Counted from the first letter of the stretch, positions 36,884 through 46,988 are shown. The stretch is 64,000 nucleotides of DNA from Acinetobacter pittii ATCC 19004 = CIP 70.29 (GCF_000369045.1 NZ_KB849797.1:204844-268843), one strand, 5' to 3'. The notes: a model not told the origin generated them from the letters alone. A program made the numbers and translations.

Positions 36884-36912
36884 AATAAAGGAGAGCAATG
36901 CTCTCCTTTATT
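36884..36912 (+). terminator. Terminator after ptsP
   Basis: AATAAAGGAGAGC pairs with GCTCTCCTTTATT (13 bp, loop AAT), 10 bp past the stop codon. The T content downstream is modest. Confidence 0.65.
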
Positions 36913-37400
36913 CCTTTGAGCTCGCTTCTACTACAATTAAATATAAAAATTTCATCTCACCATTGCTCCCCCATCTTAATCTTTTAAATAAACGTACAAT
37001 CGGTTTTTTAAATCAATATTGACAGTTTAATCCATTTGAAAAATAAGACTCCTACTCCTAGTATATTTACAGAGCGTTATTAAAAGATCTTACGTTGTTC
37101 CAACAATTGAAGAGGTAATTCTATGCATCGTTATTTACAAGTTTCATCTTATTTTTCCTCTTGTTTTTTAACCTTCATGCAGTAAATTGGAGGAATAACA
37201 AGTAAAGGAATCTGATGCATTATTAAATAAAATATAATGGCCGACATCTCAGTGAAAAGACTTTTAAACGGTTTCTCTCACCATTTGTTCTCCCATTTCT
37301 TTATTTAGTAAACATGAGTTTTTAAACCAGAAGTCCAGGAAAATGAGCCCTAACATTTTTACGAAGAGCTCAATAATTATTACCCAGAGAGAATATAACC
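36913..37400. other. Long katG upstream region
   Basis: Nearly 500 bp between ptsP and katG. A -35-like TTGACA lies at 37019-37024, but the matching -10 is poor. Three short frames with start codons and, for two of them, Shine-Dalgarno-like sequences follow (37123-37185, about 37233-37304, 37343-37411). There is no gene-size frame. OxyR sites could be present but I could not identify one by eye. Confidence 0.5.
37123..37185 (+). CDS. Candidate small upstream ORF (20 aa) in the katG leader
   Basis: ATG at 37123 is preceded by GAAGAGG at 7-bp spacing and encodes MHRYLQVSSYFSSCFLTFMQ. The peptide is hydrophobic/aromatic with one Cys. It could be a translated leader peptide or chance; codon evidence is too short to judge. 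Confidence 0.3.
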   Translation: MHRYLQVSSYFSSCFLTFMQ

Positions 37401-37411
37401 ATGTCAGATGA
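37343..37411 (+). CDS. Candidate small ORF (22 aa) overlapping the katG start
   Basis: ATG at 37343 is preceded by AGGAAA. The frame ends with TGA at 37409-37411, so it overlaps the katG start (37401) by 11 bp in a different frame. This arrangement would permit translational coupling to katG. Whether it is translated is unknown. Confidence 0.3.
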   Translation: MSPNIFTKSSIIITQREYNHVR

Positions 37412-39557
37412 ATCAAAATGCCCTTTTTCAGGCCATAAATCAAAACCAGAAGTAACGGTCGGTGGTGGCACGCCTAGTTTACACTGGTGGCCAAAACAAC
37501 TACGCGTCGACCTACTCAATCAACATTCAGAACGCTCTAACCCACTCGGTAAAGAATTTAATTACCGTCAAGAATTTAAAAAACTCGACTACTACACCCT
37601 CAAAGCTGATATCAAAAATGTATTAAACGATTCTCAAGATTGGTGGCCAGCCGACTGGGGAAATTATACAGGCTTATTTATTCGTTTAGCGTGGCATGCT
37701 GCCGGTACATATCGTATGGGCGATGGCCGTGGTGGTGCTGGTCGTGGTCAGCAACGTTTTGCGCCATTAAATAGTTGGCCTGACAATGCAAGCTTAGATA
37801 AAGCACGCCGCTTGCTATGGCCAGTTAAACAAAAATACGGTCAAAAAATATCATGGGCAGATTTATTTATTCTTGCTGGAAACATCGCACTTGAATCTTC
37901 GGGTTTCCGCACCTTCGGTTTTGGTGCAGGTCGTGAAGATGTTTGGGAACCAGACAACGACGTAAACTGGGGCGATGAAAAAGAATGGTTAGCTCATCGC
38001 AACTCTGAAGCATTGGAAGGCAGCAATCTAGCTGCAACCGAAATGGGTCTAATTTATGTAAACCCTGAAGGCCCACAAGCCAGCGGTGACCCTAAATCAG
38101 CTGCACCATTTATTCGCGCGACTTTCGGCAATATGGCAATGGATGATGAAGAAATTGTTGCCTTAATCGCGGGCGGTCATACTTTAGGTAAGACCCATGG
38201 TGCTGCCTCTGCTGACCATGTTCAGGCTGATCCTGAGGGAGCATCAATTGAACAAATGGGCTTTGGCTGGTCAAACAGTTTTGGCACTGGTGTTGGTAAA
38301 GATGCGATCACTTCAGGTTTAGAAGTGATTTGGTCACAAACACCAACACAATGGAGCAACTACTTCTTTGAAAACCTATTCAAATACGAGTGGGTACAAG
38401 AGCGCTCACCTGCTGGTGCAATTCAATGGGTAGCAGCAGATGCTGAGGCAATCATTCCAGATCCATTCGACCCATCAGTTAAACGTAAGCCAACAATGCT
38501 TACTACAGATTTGACCTTACGTTTTGATCCTGAGTTTGAAAAGATCTCTCGTCGTTTCCTTAACGATCCACAAGCCTTTGCCAATGCTTTTGCTCGCGCT
38601 TGGTTCAAGTTAACTCACCGTGATATGGGTCCAAAAGCACGTTATTTAGGTCCTGAGGTTCCGGCTGAAGATTTAATTTGGCAAGACCCATTACCTGCTG
38701 CTAGTGCTATACCGTCTACTGCCAGTATTGATGATGCAAAAGCAAAAATTGTTGCATTAGGACTATCTGCTGGTGAGCTAGTTTCCCTTGGTTGGGCTTC
38801 GGCATCAACTTTCCGTGGTGGAGACAAGCGTGGCGGTGCAAACGGAGCACGTATTGCTTTATCACCACAACGTGAATGGGACGTAAATAAAAAAGCAGTT
38901 GAGACTTTAACTAAAATTGAAGAACTCAAAGCTTCTACTCAATTATCATTAGCTGATTTAATCGTGCTTGCAGGTAACGTTGGTGTAGAGCAAGCTGCTC
39001 AAGCGGCAGGTTTCAATATTAGCGTTCCATTTGCCCCTGGTCGTGTTGATGCATTACAAAGTCAAACTGATGTCGAATCTTTCCAATTATTGCTCGGCCT
39101 TGCTGATGGTTTTAGAAACTGGAAAAAAGAAGGAGTCAGCGCAACAACTGAGGCATTATTAATTGATAAAGCACAACAACTGACTTTGACTGCACCAGAG
39201 TTAACTGCATTGATTGGTGGCTTACGTGTACTGGGCACCAACTGGGATGGCTCACAACACGGTGTATTCACTCAGCAAGTTGGTGTACTCAGCACAGACT
39301 TCTTTACGAACTTACTCGACATGTCTACTGCATGGGCACCTGTTGACTCAACAAGCGAAGTCTTTGAAGGCAAAGATCGTAAAACAGGCGCAGTAAAATT
39401 TACCGCAACACGTAATGATTTAGTCTTCGGTTCAAACTCAATCTTACGTGCATTAGCCGAAGTTTATGCTCAGGCAGATGGTAAAGAAAAATTTGTTCAA
39501 GACTTTGTTGCTGCATGGACTAAAGTCATGAATCTTGATCGTTTTGACTTAGCTTAA
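37401..39557 (+). CDS. katG: Catalase-peroxidase
   Basis: Bifunctional haem enzyme that removes hydrogen peroxide. The 718 residues are the usual tandem of two peroxidase-like halves. The active half has Arg95, Trp98 and His99 in [11 protein letters not shown], Tyr219 and Met245 for the Met-Tyr-Trp adduct needed for catalase activity, and proximal His260 in [10 protein letters not shown]. The second half (from about residue 430) lacks the haem ligands, as normal. There is no signal peptide. Monocistronic, with an unusually long leader; a terminator follows. Confidence 0.97.
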   Translation: MSDESKCPFSGHKSKPEVTVGGGTPSLHWWPKQLRVDLLNQHSERSNPLGKEFNYRQEFKKLDYYTLKADIKNVLNDSQDWWPADWGNYTGLFIRLAWHAAGTYRMGDGRGGAGRGQQRFAPLNSWPDNASLDKARRLLWPVKQKYGQKISWADLFILAGNIALESSGFRTFGFGAGREDVWEPDNDVNWGDEKEWLAHRNSEALEGSNLAATEMGLIYVNPEGPQASGDPKSAAPFIRATFGNMAMDDEEIVALIAGGHTLGKTHGAASADHVQADPEGASIEQMGFGWSNSFGTGVGKDAITSGLEVIWSQTPTQWSNYFFENLFKYEWVQERSPAGAIQWVAADAEAIIPDPFDPSVKRKPTMLTTDLTLRFDPEFEKISRRFLNDPQAFANAFARAWFKLTHRDMGPKARYLGPEVPAEDLIWQDPLPAASAIPSTASIDDAKAKIVALGLSAGELVSLGWASASTFRGGDKRGGANGARIALSPQREWDVNKKAVETLTKIEELKASTQLSLADLIVLAGNVGVEQAAQAAGFNISVPFAPGRVDALQSQTDVESFQLLLGLADGFRNWKKEGVSATTEALLIDKAQQLTLTAPELTALIGGLRVLGTNWDGSQHGVFTQQVGVLSTDFFTNLLDMSTAWAPVDSTSEVFEGKDRKTGAVKFTATRNDLVFGSNSILRALAEVYAQADGKEKFVQDFVAAWTKVMNLDRFDLA

Positions 39558-39573
39558 TTTAAGCCAAAATGGT

Positions 39574-39606
39574 AAAAAGCCAGTTCAATTTGAACTGGCT
39601 TTTTTA
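39574..39606. terminator. Bidirectional terminator after katG
   Basis: The stem AAAAGCCAGTTCA/TGAACTGGCTTTT (loop ATT) is followed by a T-run, between katG and the convergent hydrolase gene. Confidence 0.9.
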
Positions 39607-39623
39607 ATATCAAGCATCGTTTT

Positions 39624-40676
39624 TTAAACAGTCAGTTTGTGTCCTTCCCGAATGCAATAAAAAGGATTTGCAAGCTTTGAAGAAGCTTTAATTGCCTGTG
39701 CTAGAGCATGCTCTGGGTCTTCTCGGTCTTCATCAGTCAACTGGAAAGTTCGATAATGAATCGCAATAGAACGATGAGCCTGTAAATCGAAGTGCGCATG
39801 TAGCGCATCTTGCGGGTTCATATGAACATAGCTCATCAATTCACGTGGCTCATACGCACCTATTGGAAGTAAAGCTACTCGCGGTGCGCCATAACGGGCA
39901 TGTATTTGCTTAAAATGACCCGCATAACCGGTATCACCCGCAAAGAAACAATGACCTGTTTTAGCCACAACCGAAAAGCCGCCCCAAAGTGCCTTATTCT
40001 GGTCGCGTAAACCACGGCCTGAACCATGCTGTGCAGGTGTATAGATTATTCTTAATTCGTGATAAGGAATTTCTTGCCACCAATCCATCTCAATGACATG
40101 AAACTCTTTAGGTAGATAAAAACCATTCCCGAGTCCAGTGTAAATTGGCATTGCGAATTTTTTATGTAGCCATTCAAGTGTCGCCAAGTCCATATGGTCA
40201 TAATGATTATGGCTGAGCAAAACTCCATGAATCGTCGGTAATTGTTCTAGTGCAAAACCTGCTGGGCATACACGGCGTGGGCCACGCCCTTGTGAAGGAC
40301 TTGCATAATCACACCACACTGGGTCGGTAATAAAGTTATAAGGACCAATCTGAACCAATACCGTTGCATGCCCAACAAACCAAACTTGCCAATCATCCAG
40401 ATCTGCATGAGGTCGATTTTGCGGCAAAGCTACAGCCGTATTTACACGGGTTTCATATTCATTTTGAATATCCACTTTCCATGTAAAAGACTCACGCGTA
40501 ACCAACCAACGCAATAACTCTTTTGAGCCACGAGCAGGTGATTTAGGTTGTTGATTATAAAAACGTGTATCCGTTTCATGCCCAGACTCGGGATGACAAA
40601 AAGGAGGTTTTATCCATGTATGCGTCCAACAGGACTGAGTCGGCAATTGATATGTTAATGTCGGCTTGTCTTTCAT
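39624..40676 (-). CDS. Metallo-beta-lactamase-fold hydrolase, NAPE-PLD-like
   Basis: A 350-residue MBL-fold enzyme. The metal motif LSHNHYDHMD is HxHxDH, with a further ligand in FFAGDTGY and a late His in SIAIHYRTFQL. The preceding block VWFVGHATVLVQIGPYNFITDPVW and the RGPRRVCPAGF segment are typical of the N-acyl-phosphatidylethanolamine phospholipase D-like group, which also includes UlaG-type proteins. Its true substrate is unknown; phospholipid cleavage is only an inference. Convergent with katG. It stands alone upstream of a 650-bp AT-rich gap. Confidence 0.85.
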   Translation of the reverse strand: MKDKPTLTYQLPTQSCWTHTWIKPPFCHPESGHETDTRFYNQQPKSPARGSKELLRWLVTRESFTWKVDIQNEYETRVNTAVALPQNRPHADLDDWQVWFVGHATVLVQIGPYNFITDPVWCDYASPSQGRGPRRVCPAGFALEQLPTIHGVLLSHNHYDHMDLATLEWLHKKFAMPIYTGLGNGFYLPKEFHVIEMDWWQEIPYHELRIIYTPAQHGSGRGLRDQNKALWGGFSVVAKTGHCFFAGDTGYAGHFKQIHARYGAPRVALLPIGAYEPRELMSYVHMNPQDALHAHFDLQAHRSIAIHYRTFQLTDEDREDPEHALAQAIKASSKLANPFYCIREGHKLTV

Positions 40677-41330
40677 GGGCTTTTCTATGTTTTAGCATCA
40701 GCAGAATGGATGTGATCAGGTTTCTATCTTAACGATTAAAACAAATTAAGCTATGGCACTTACACTTATTTATCATATAAATATCCATTTTATCGTGGTC
40801 ATAGCCAACCTAAGTTAAATTAGAGTGCCATAAAAAACACTTAGATGTGTTGAGTTTATGCGTCAGTAATTACCATTCTTACTAAGACTTCTTGTATAAC
40901 ATAACAATTAGAAGATGACGAAAAGCCGCCATAGAACCTGTCTATTTCATCTTTGTCACCCGTAATTTTTAACTTAAGATTCTTCTGTGCAATAAAAACA
41001 ATATATTTGGTAACAATTACATTTGGGTAGATCTTAGCGACCTCTAGGTTATAAATTTATTTTATTATTCTAGTTTTTGCATAATATGAGAATTTCTTAA
41101 ATGAATATTTAAATCCTTTAGAAAATTCTTTGATTAATTAAAAATAATGTATTTATTATTTAATTATTAATATATTTTATGAATTATTAGAGCTTATATT
41201 CCTATATTAAATCTTTAATGAAAATTAAAATTCCATTTATTTTATAAATACCTAAATCACCTTCACGCTATATCTATTTATGCTTTATACTTCACTTAAA
41301 TCATAGTAAGACATTTTTTGGATTAGTCTT
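40677..41330. other. AT-rich intergenic gap
   Basis: About 650 bp between the hydrolase and a LysR gene, the right half of it strongly AT-rich. I see no reading frame, repeat or terminator of note. Promoters for both flanking genes should lie here. Confidence 0.5.
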
Positions 41331-42236
41331 ATGGAACTACGCCATCTCCGATATTTCATTACCGTTGCTGAAGAATTAAATTTTAGTAAAGCCGCTCTTA
41401 AACTTTTTACCGCACAGCCCTCTCTTAGCCAACAAATTAAAGATTTAGAAGAAGACGTTGGTGTACGACTTTTAAACCGCACAAAACGCAAAGTTGAGTT
41501 AACAGAAGAAGGCGAAGTATTTTTAGAACATGCTCGACTCACCCTCGCTCAGGCTGAAAAAGCGGTCGCTATGGCACGACAAGTTTCTAAGGCTAAACAG
41601 CAATTGTTACGTATCGGTTTCGTTCCCATCGCAGAAATGAAAATTTTCCCTTATGTGCTTCCTAATCTGCGACTACAATACCCAGACCTTACTATTGAAC
41701 TATCTAATTTAAACAATACTGAACAGCTTAAAGCCTTAAAAAAAGGAGAGCTGGACATTACGTTTACCCGTGAAAATACAGATAGTGATGAAATACAAAG
41801 CCAATTTGTTTTAACTGAACCCCTGATTTTCTTACTTCCTAAAAATCATCCACTTGCTCAATATGATCGAATCCCAGTCCATGCCTTACAAGGTATTGAC
41901 TTTATCATTCCGGCAGCCGAACAATCACAAACCTTACATAACACCATTTTAGATTTCGCTAAAACTCATAACATCGAACTGAATATTGTTCAAAAAGCAG
42001 ACAGTATATTATTCAATATTAACTCTCTTGGTTCTGGATTAGGCTGTACAATTTTACCTGCCTATGTTGCGCCTTTAGGCATCAAAAATACGATAGTTCG
42101 TCCACTTGATGTCGACTTACCAACACTTGATTTATTCGTAAACTATCGTAAAAACTCACAGTCTTTAGGCGTTCAAAAATTCATTGACCAGCTCACGAAA
42201 GTATTTCATTTAGATAAAAACTTAAACCACGCTTAA
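41331..42236 (+). CDS. LysR-family regulator, BenM/CatM-like
   Basis: A 301-residue LTTR. The N-terminal helix-turn-helix (MELRHLRYFITVAEELNFSK, TAQPSLSQQIKDLEED) is very like the CatM/BenM subgroup that controls aromatic catabolism in Acinetobacter. The effector domain follows a linker (about residues 60-90). No cat or ben genes are adjacent, so the target may be elsewhere or the downstream DUF1345 gene, 266 bp away on the same strand. Effector unknown. Confidence 0.88.
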   Translation: MELRHLRYFITVAEELNFSKAALKLFTAQPSLSQQIKDLEEDVGVRLLNRTKRKVELTEEGEVFLEHARLTLAQAEKAVAMARQVSKAKQQLLRIGFVPIAEMKIFPYVLPNLRLQYPDLTIELSNLNNTEQLKALKKGELDITFTRENTDSDEIQSQFVLTEPLIFLLPKNHPLAQYDRIPVHALQGIDFIIPAAEQSQTLHNTILDFAKTHNIELNIVQKADSILFNINSLGSGLGCTILPAYVAPLGIKNTIVRPLDVDLPTLDLFVNYRKNSQSLGVQKFIDQLTKVFHLDKNLNHA

Positions 42237-42502
42237 TTATTACGAATAATTTTATTATTAAGCGCATGATTAATAAGATCATCTTTATAAAAAAGTATAA
42301 ATAAATATTCCTTTTATTTATTTTATACTTTTTATAAACAGTTTAATCCACGGTAATGTCCTATTTTACCTAATAGGTAAAATTAAATATCTCATGAATA
42401 TAAATGAAAAGAATTGAAATAAAATCTATATAAAACCATATATTATTTTCACCATTTAATAAAAAATAATATATTTCCCGTATAATAAAGGAGACTAGGA
42501 AA

Positions 42503-43180
42503 ATGGTTGGCGTATTTCAACATCTAGGACGTAGTGTACAAAACCGCCCACATTTCTTTATTGCTTTATTCATAGGTATTGTCACAGCCGGTATTTTGAC
42601 ATGGTTAACATCATGGAAGTGGTCAACTATTTTATTAGTCAGCTGGAATGCTTCCGTTAGCATATATTTACTACATGTTTGGCAACTCATGAAAAGTGCC
42701 GACCATTCACAAATGCAACAGCAAGCTAAAAAACAAGATGAAAGCAAATGGGTCATTATGCTGATTGTTTTATTAGCATTAATCATGTGTTTGGTTGCTA
42801 TTTTAATTCAACTGTCACAACTCCCTTCCGACAGTTCTGCAAAGTTAGGTCATGTGGCTTTAGCTTTACTCACCATTGTGTCTGCATGGCTTTTTATGCA
42901 TACCGTTTTTGCTCTACATTATGCCCATGATTTTTATATGGCTCTATCTAGAAATGAGGAAAATGGAGGGTTAGATTTCCCTGGTACAAAACAGCCAACT
43001 TATCCTGATTTTCTATATTTTAGTTATATTATTGGTACTTCTGCTCAAACTGCGGATGTGTCGATTACCAACAAGCACATGCGTCTTTTAAACTTATTTC
43101 ACGCTGTGTTGTCTTTTGGATTTAATACCACCATTTTAGCGATCTGCATTAACGTTGCTGCTGGCTTTCTTACCAATTAA
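42503..43180 (+). CDS. DUF1345 membrane protein
   Basis: A 225-residue inner-membrane protein with about five hydrophobic segments. The conserved C-terminal part TYPDFLYFSYIIGTSAQTADVSITNKHMR and FNTTILAICIN are the hallmarks of DUF1345, a family without proven function. A good Shine-Dalgarno (AAAGGAG) lies upstream. It follows the LysR gene on the same strand with a 266-bp AT-rich gap, enough for its own promoter. A stem-loop that also serves the next, convergent gene follows. Confidence 0.85.
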   Translation: MVGVFQHLGRSVQNRPHFFIALFIGIVTAGILTWLTSWKWSTILLVSWNASVSIYLLHVWQLMKSADHSQMQQQAKKQDESKWVIMLIVLLALIMCLVAILIQLSQLPSDSSAKLGHVALALLTIVSAWLFMHTVFALHYAHDFYMALSRNEENGGLDFPGTKQPTYPDFLYFSYIIGTSAQTADVSITNKHMRLLNLFHAVLSFGFNTTILAICINVAAGFLTN

Positions 43181-43196
43181 AATCTTTATTTGAAAA

Positions 43197-43227
43197 TAAA
43201 AAAGCCACCCTTTTGGGTGACTTTTAA
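43197..43227. terminator. Terminator between DUF1345 and GST genes
   Basis: AAAAGCCACCC and GGGTGACTTTT pair with loop TTTT (one mismatch that is a G-T pair in RNA), between convergent genes. Confidence 0.7.
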
Positions 43228-43238
43228 GAATATTAGGT

Positions 43239-43844
43239 TTACAGCAGTTGCCCCATAGTACTTTGTTTTAAGCCTTCACGCTGTTTGATCGTTTCAACAT
43301 AACGGGTAATAGCAGGATGTGATTCAATCGCATTCATTTTTAACTGCCATAAAAGCATTGCTCCCACACTTACATCTGCTGCGGTAAATTGCTCACCACA
43401 TACATACGGATTCGCTTCACTCAATCCCTGAACTAAAGCTTGATAAGCATCGTTGTAATCGCCATAGCCAACAAACATTTTTTGCTCAGGTGATACTTCT
43501 ATGCCTAAAGCTTTATCAACACCTGCAGCTTCCCAAGGGCCCGCCATCACAAATAACCAACGATAGTACAAACCACGTTTCGGATCATTCAAGGCTGGTG
43601 CCAAACCTTTATCACTAAACTTATCAGCCAAATAAGCACAGATTGCACCCAACTCATAAATCACGACATCGCCATCTACCAATACCGGTACTTTTCCAAA
43701 AGGATTAAGTTTTAGATATTCAGGCGATTTCATCTCGGTCTTATATGCGACTTCAATTCGTTCACATTCAACACCCAACTCGACCAAAAGCCAGTCAATA
43801 ACTACACCACGTGACTCTTTGTTAGTATAAAGTTTAAGGCTCAT
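43239..43844 (-). CDS. Glutathione S-transferase family protein
   Basis: A 201-residue GST: thioredoxin-like N-terminal domain (KLYTNKESRGVVIDWLLVELG, with the cis-Pro in FGKVPVLVDGD and the Glu-Leu of VIYELGAICAYLA) and an all-helical C-terminal domain (FTAADVSVGAMLLWQL). The initial Asn/Lys/Ser stretch replaces the Tyr/Cys seen in some classes, so the catalytic residue is uncertain; a Ser-type class is possible. It lies 49 bp after a WYL regulator on the same strand, possibly as one unit. Confidence 0.87.
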   Translation of the reverse strand: MSLKLYTNKESRGVVIDWLLVELGVECERIEVAYKTEMKSPEYLKLNPFGKVPVLVDGDVVIYELGAICAYLADKFSDKGLAPALNDPKRGLYYRWLFVMAGPWEAAGVDKALGIEVSPEQKMFVGYGDYNDAYQALVQGLSEANPYVCGEQFTAADVSVGAMLLWQLKMNAIESHPAITRYVETIKQREGLKQSTMGQLL

Positions 43845-43893
43845 TCTTATTGCTCCTTGTTTATCGTAGTTCCTAGTTTACAAATAACTTTTG

Positions 43894-44589
43894 TCAGTTT
43901 TTGTCAGTAGTCCTTTGCATTTCTTGTTTCCACCATCTTTGAAACAGATGTTTTTTAAATTCAGGATATATTTCCTCACTCATTTGCAAGTCATGGATAC
44001 GATCTATCCGAAAATGGCGAAATGCCTGCCGTAATTCACACCAAGCAGCAAGTACAACTTTGTCATGTAAATACCCTAAAGCAAAAGGCCAAAGTGAACG
44101 TTTACTTAACCGTTTTTGTTCATCGCAATAATCGACTTTTATTTTTACTTGTTTACGAATCGCTAAACGTACTTGTTCTACTAAAGCTTCATCAACCGGA
44201 TGCCAGTAATGTGTAACGCCTAGCGTCATGTCATCGATCAAATATTTCCGGTGCTCGGGTAGAACTGCATAAAGTTTAGAGTAGATTGAAACGGCTGCCG
44301 ATTTCATTGCCTGATCTGGAACGTCTTTCAACCACTCTAAAGCTAAAAATAGAGCTTCGGCTTCATTCTCATTAAAAGTAACCGGTGGTAATAAGATGTC
44401 TTCTTTAAGCTGAAAACCCAAGCCTGCTGAGGCATCAATTCTTACACCTTGCTCACGTAAGCTATCAATATCTCGATAGACACTTCGAACACTAATGTTT
44501 AAGCTTTCAGCCAAGACTTGTGCTGTGATTGGGTAACGGGCTTCACGGAGCTGTTGTAAAAGATTTAATAGACGAATTGAACGGCTCAT
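43894..44589 (-). CDS. YafY-type WYL-domain transcriptional regulator
   Basis: A 231-residue protein with an N-terminal winged helix (RLLNLLQQLREARYPITAQVLAE and SVRSVYRDIDSLREQG) and a WYL domain (from about residue 130) where the WYL-like segment reads RSLWPFALGYLHDKVVLAAWCE and RHFRIDRI. WYL domains bind ligands or nucleic acid. It precedes the GST gene on the same strand, separated by 49 bp. Targets cannot be inferred. Confidence 0.88.
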   Translation of the reverse strand: MSRSIRLLNLLQQLREARYPITAQVLAESLNISVRSVYRDIDSLREQGVRIDASAGLGFQLKEDILLPPVTFNENEAEALFLALEWLKDVPDQAMKSAAVSIYSKLYAVLPEHRKYLIDDMTLGVTHYWHPVDEALVEQVRLAIRKQVKIKVDYCDEQKRLSKRSLWPFALGYLHDKVVLAAWCELRQAFRHFRIDRIHDLQMSEEIYPEFKKHLFQRWWKQEMQRTTDKN

Positions 44590-44621
44590 TTTTCTCTTCT
44601 TATTGTTTTGTTATTCAGCTT

Positions 44622-44650
44622 AAAAAAAGAGGGAACGTATTCCCTCTTTA
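44622..44650 (-). terminator. Terminator of the rluC-HAD unit
   Basis: The stem AAAGAGGGAA/TTCCCTCTTT with loop CGTA is followed on the minus strand by a T-run, 14 bp past the HAD gene stop. Confidence 0.85.
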
Positions 44651-44663
44651 ATACTATTTCAAT

Positions 44664-45338
44664 TTAAGCGACATCTACAGTAGGTAACTGAGTATACCCT
44701 CTCAAAAAGCTGTGAAGCTCTTGTACATCTTTAGCAATCGTTAAAGGTTGAAACTTTTGCAGAACTTCAACCGAATGTACGCCATAGCCTACTCCAATAC
44801 GCGGCATCCCTAAACGCTGTGCCATCTCAAGATCATAGCTGCTGTCACCAATCATAACCGCTTGCTCAACATTCACACCAGTTACAGTCAATATTTCCTG
44901 CAGCATGAGCGGATCTGGTTTTGAACGTGTTTCGTTGGCTGCCCGAGTCACATCAAAAAGATGAGTACTTTGTGTTTTTGCGATTACACGGTCTAACCCA
45001 CGGCGGTTTTTACCCGTTGCAACTGCAAGCTTTAAACCTTGGGCTTTTAAATCATGGAGTAGTTCAGAAATACCTTCAAACCATGCGTCACTAGTCGAGT
45101 TCGCAATATAGTGATCGCCATATGCCTTTAAGATCGAGTCATGCAATTCTGGCGCTTCTGGAAATAAGGTCTGCATCACCTCAGGCAAGCCTAACCCAAT
45201 AATACTTTTTGCAGCTTCATCGCTTAGAGACAATTCATGTTGCTCTGCTGCATGTTGTAGGCTCGCAACAATCTGGCCAACAGAGTTATATAAAGTTCCG
45301 TCCCAGTCAAAAATTACTAATTCGGTTTTCAGACTCAT
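44664..45338 (-). CDS. HAD subfamily IA phosphatase (Gph-like)
   Basis: A 224-residue HAD hydrolase. Motif I is VIFDWDGTLYNS, the cap is helical, motif II AVATGKNRRGLDRV, motif III the Lys in TRSKPDPLML, and motif IV VMIGDSSYDLEMAQRLG. This fits phosphoglycolate phosphatase or beta-phosphoglucomutase-like members; the true substrate is unknown. Its start overlaps the rluC stop by 4 bases (ATGA), so the two are translationally coupled. Similar rluC-HAD neighbours occur in other gammaproteobacteria. Confidence 0.88.
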   Translation of the reverse strand: MSLKTELVIFDWDGTLYNSVGQIVASLQHAAEQHELSLSDEAAKSIIGLGLPEVMQTLFPEAPELHDSILKAYGDHYIANSTSDAWFEGISELLHDLKAQGLKLAVATGKNRRGLDRVIAKTQSTHLFDVTRAANETRSKPDPLMLQEILTVTGVNVEQAVMIGDSSYDLEMAQRLGMPRIGVGYGVHSVEVLQKFQPLTIAKDVQELHSFLRGYTQLPTVDVA

Positions 45339-46267
45339 TTTGCTACTCTCAAAGCCTTTAATAACTGGGTCATGTCTTCCGGTAACGGCGCTTCAATCGG
45401 TGGATAACCCGGAATATCTAAACGCATCGCGTGTAAACATAAACGTCGTGCCTGCGGACCTGTGTACTCAGTGGTATGTCCATATTTATCATCACCCAAC
45501 AACGGATGTCCAATACTTAAACCATGTACACGAATTTGATGGGTACGACCTGATAACGGCGATGCATGAACCAAAGTGGCATTTTTAAAACGCTCTGCAA
45601 CAACCCATTCGGTTTTACTCGGTTTACCTTCTTTAGACACACGTACACGACGCTCGCCATTGGCTAACTCATAACGAAATAAAGGGGCATCAATGAGTTG
45701 TTTATCGAGACTCACCTGACCTTTTACAATTGCCGCATAAGTCTTACGAATTTTGTGCTCACGCAACATATCTTGTAGCAGCTTTAAAGTACTACGTTTT
45801 TTGCTAATCATGACCAGACCAGAGGTATCACGGTCAATGCGGTGAATTAGTTCTAAATATTTTTTACCTGTCGCTGCGCGTAAAGCCTCAATCAAACCAT
45901 ACGCCACACCACTACCGCCATGTACAGCAATACCTGATGGTTTATTGATGACTAACAGTCCTTCATCTTCATAGACCACACGGCTAAGTAGGCTCTGTGC
46001 TACACCATCACTCACAGGAGCAGCTGTTTCATCCTTTTGTTCATAGCGAATAGGTGCAACACGAATCTGATCTCCAATCTCTAATTTGGTCTCAGCTTTA
46101 ATACGTTTTTTGTTTACACGAACCTGACCTTCACGAATCAAACGATAAATACGACTCTTAGGTACACCCTTTAAACGCGAAAACAGGAAATTATCAATTC
46201 GCTGTCCTGCTTGATGTTCATCCACCTCAAACCAAGTGACACTTTGCCATTGCTGTGTAGAATTCAT
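45335..46267 (-). CDS. rluC: 23S rRNA pseudouridine(955/2504/2580) synthase RluC
   Basis: Pseudouridylates 23S rRNA. The 310-residue protein has an N-terminal S4 RNA-binding domain (residues 20-75, AGQRIDNFLFSRLKGVPKSR) and the RluA-family catalytic core with Asp145 in HRIDRDTSGLV. The rluC/rne divergent arrangement is also found in E. coli, which supports RluC over RluD. It overlaps the next gene by 4 bp. Confidence 0.94.
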   Translation of the reverse strand: MNSTQQWQSVTWFEVDEHQAGQRIDNFLFSRLKGVPKSRIYRLIREGQVRVNKKRIKAETKLEIGDQIRVAPIRYEQKDETAAPVSDGVAQSLLSRVVYEDEGLLVINKPSGIAVHGGSGVAYGLIEALRAATGKKYLELIHRIDRDTSGLVMISKKRSTLKLLQDMLREHKIRKTYAAIVKGQVSLDKQLIDAPLFRYELANGERRVRVSKEGKPSKTEWVVAERFKNATLVHASPLSGRTHQIRVHGLSIGHPLLGDDKYGHTTEYTGPQARRLCLHAMRLDIPGYPPIEAPLPEDMTQLLKALRVAK

Positions 46268-46988
46268 ACTAATATTTAAACCTGAAATTTTGCTAAATTT
46301 GATTAATAAATGACCGATTAGCTTAGTTTTTTCACAAGAAATCTAAGCTTAGCCCATAGGCAGATGCTGCAAGGTTTGATATAGTCAGCGCACGGATACC
46401 GCCGTAAGTGAACATCTAATAGGGAATTTCCCTGATTGAAACCTCAATCAAAATGATGCTTTCATCACCAGCTCGGATTGGTCCTAAAGAATTATGCCGA
46501 CGCCGAAGGCTTATTATATCGGCAAAATGACAAACTGTTGCGTTTAATTCAGTTTGTTCAAAAAAATATGTTACCAACTCTAGTTGGTTATGGAACGTAA
46601 ACTGATACACATCAGACAAATCGCTCCTTAATGTTGCCTTCAGGCTAAAGCGTTGATGCATTGGAACTGCCGAAAGCACCGATACGATGAGCATTCCGTA
46701 TCAAACTTCCCAAAAGAAGTCACTTCGCGCCCAATGACAGTGAAAGTCATTAACCAATGCACCGCTCACCCGCCAGTGAAGCACTAAGGAAGTCCGATTT
46801 AAAGGTTGAAGCAGTATTGCCTACATCACAGACGAGAATCGAAGCTAAGGCTAAATGTAGCCGGTAACAGATGACTCAGACCACAAATATTTTGAGATCT
46901 GGGAAATGATCCGTCATGTTCGATGTTCGTTCAGAACCTTTAAGTTTGTGCGATATGTTTGTGTGGGTCACTATTAGGTGTCACACCC
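46268..46988 (+). promoter_or_regulatory. Long structured leader of rne
   Basis: About 720 bp divergent between rluC and rne. Several short stem pairs are seen: AGCTTAG/CTAAGCT (46320, 46343), GCCGA/TCGGC (46496, 46519), CAAACTG/CAGTTTG (46531, 46550), ACCAACT/AGTTGGT (46573, 46582) and AATGAC/GTCATT (46733, 46746). In E. coli the rne 5' UTR is bound and cleaved by RNase E for autoregulation; the same role is inferred here. No open frame in it is credible. Confidence 0.55.

Noticed and set aside
40677..41330. Hidden gene in the 650-bp AT-rich gap
   Set aside because: Only very short frames without ribosome-binding sites were found, such as a 16-codon frame near 40914.
46416..46694. 92-codon minus-strand frame in the rne leader
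   Set aside because: No ribosome-binding site, no recognisable domain, and it lies across several stem pairs of the leader; best seen as chance.
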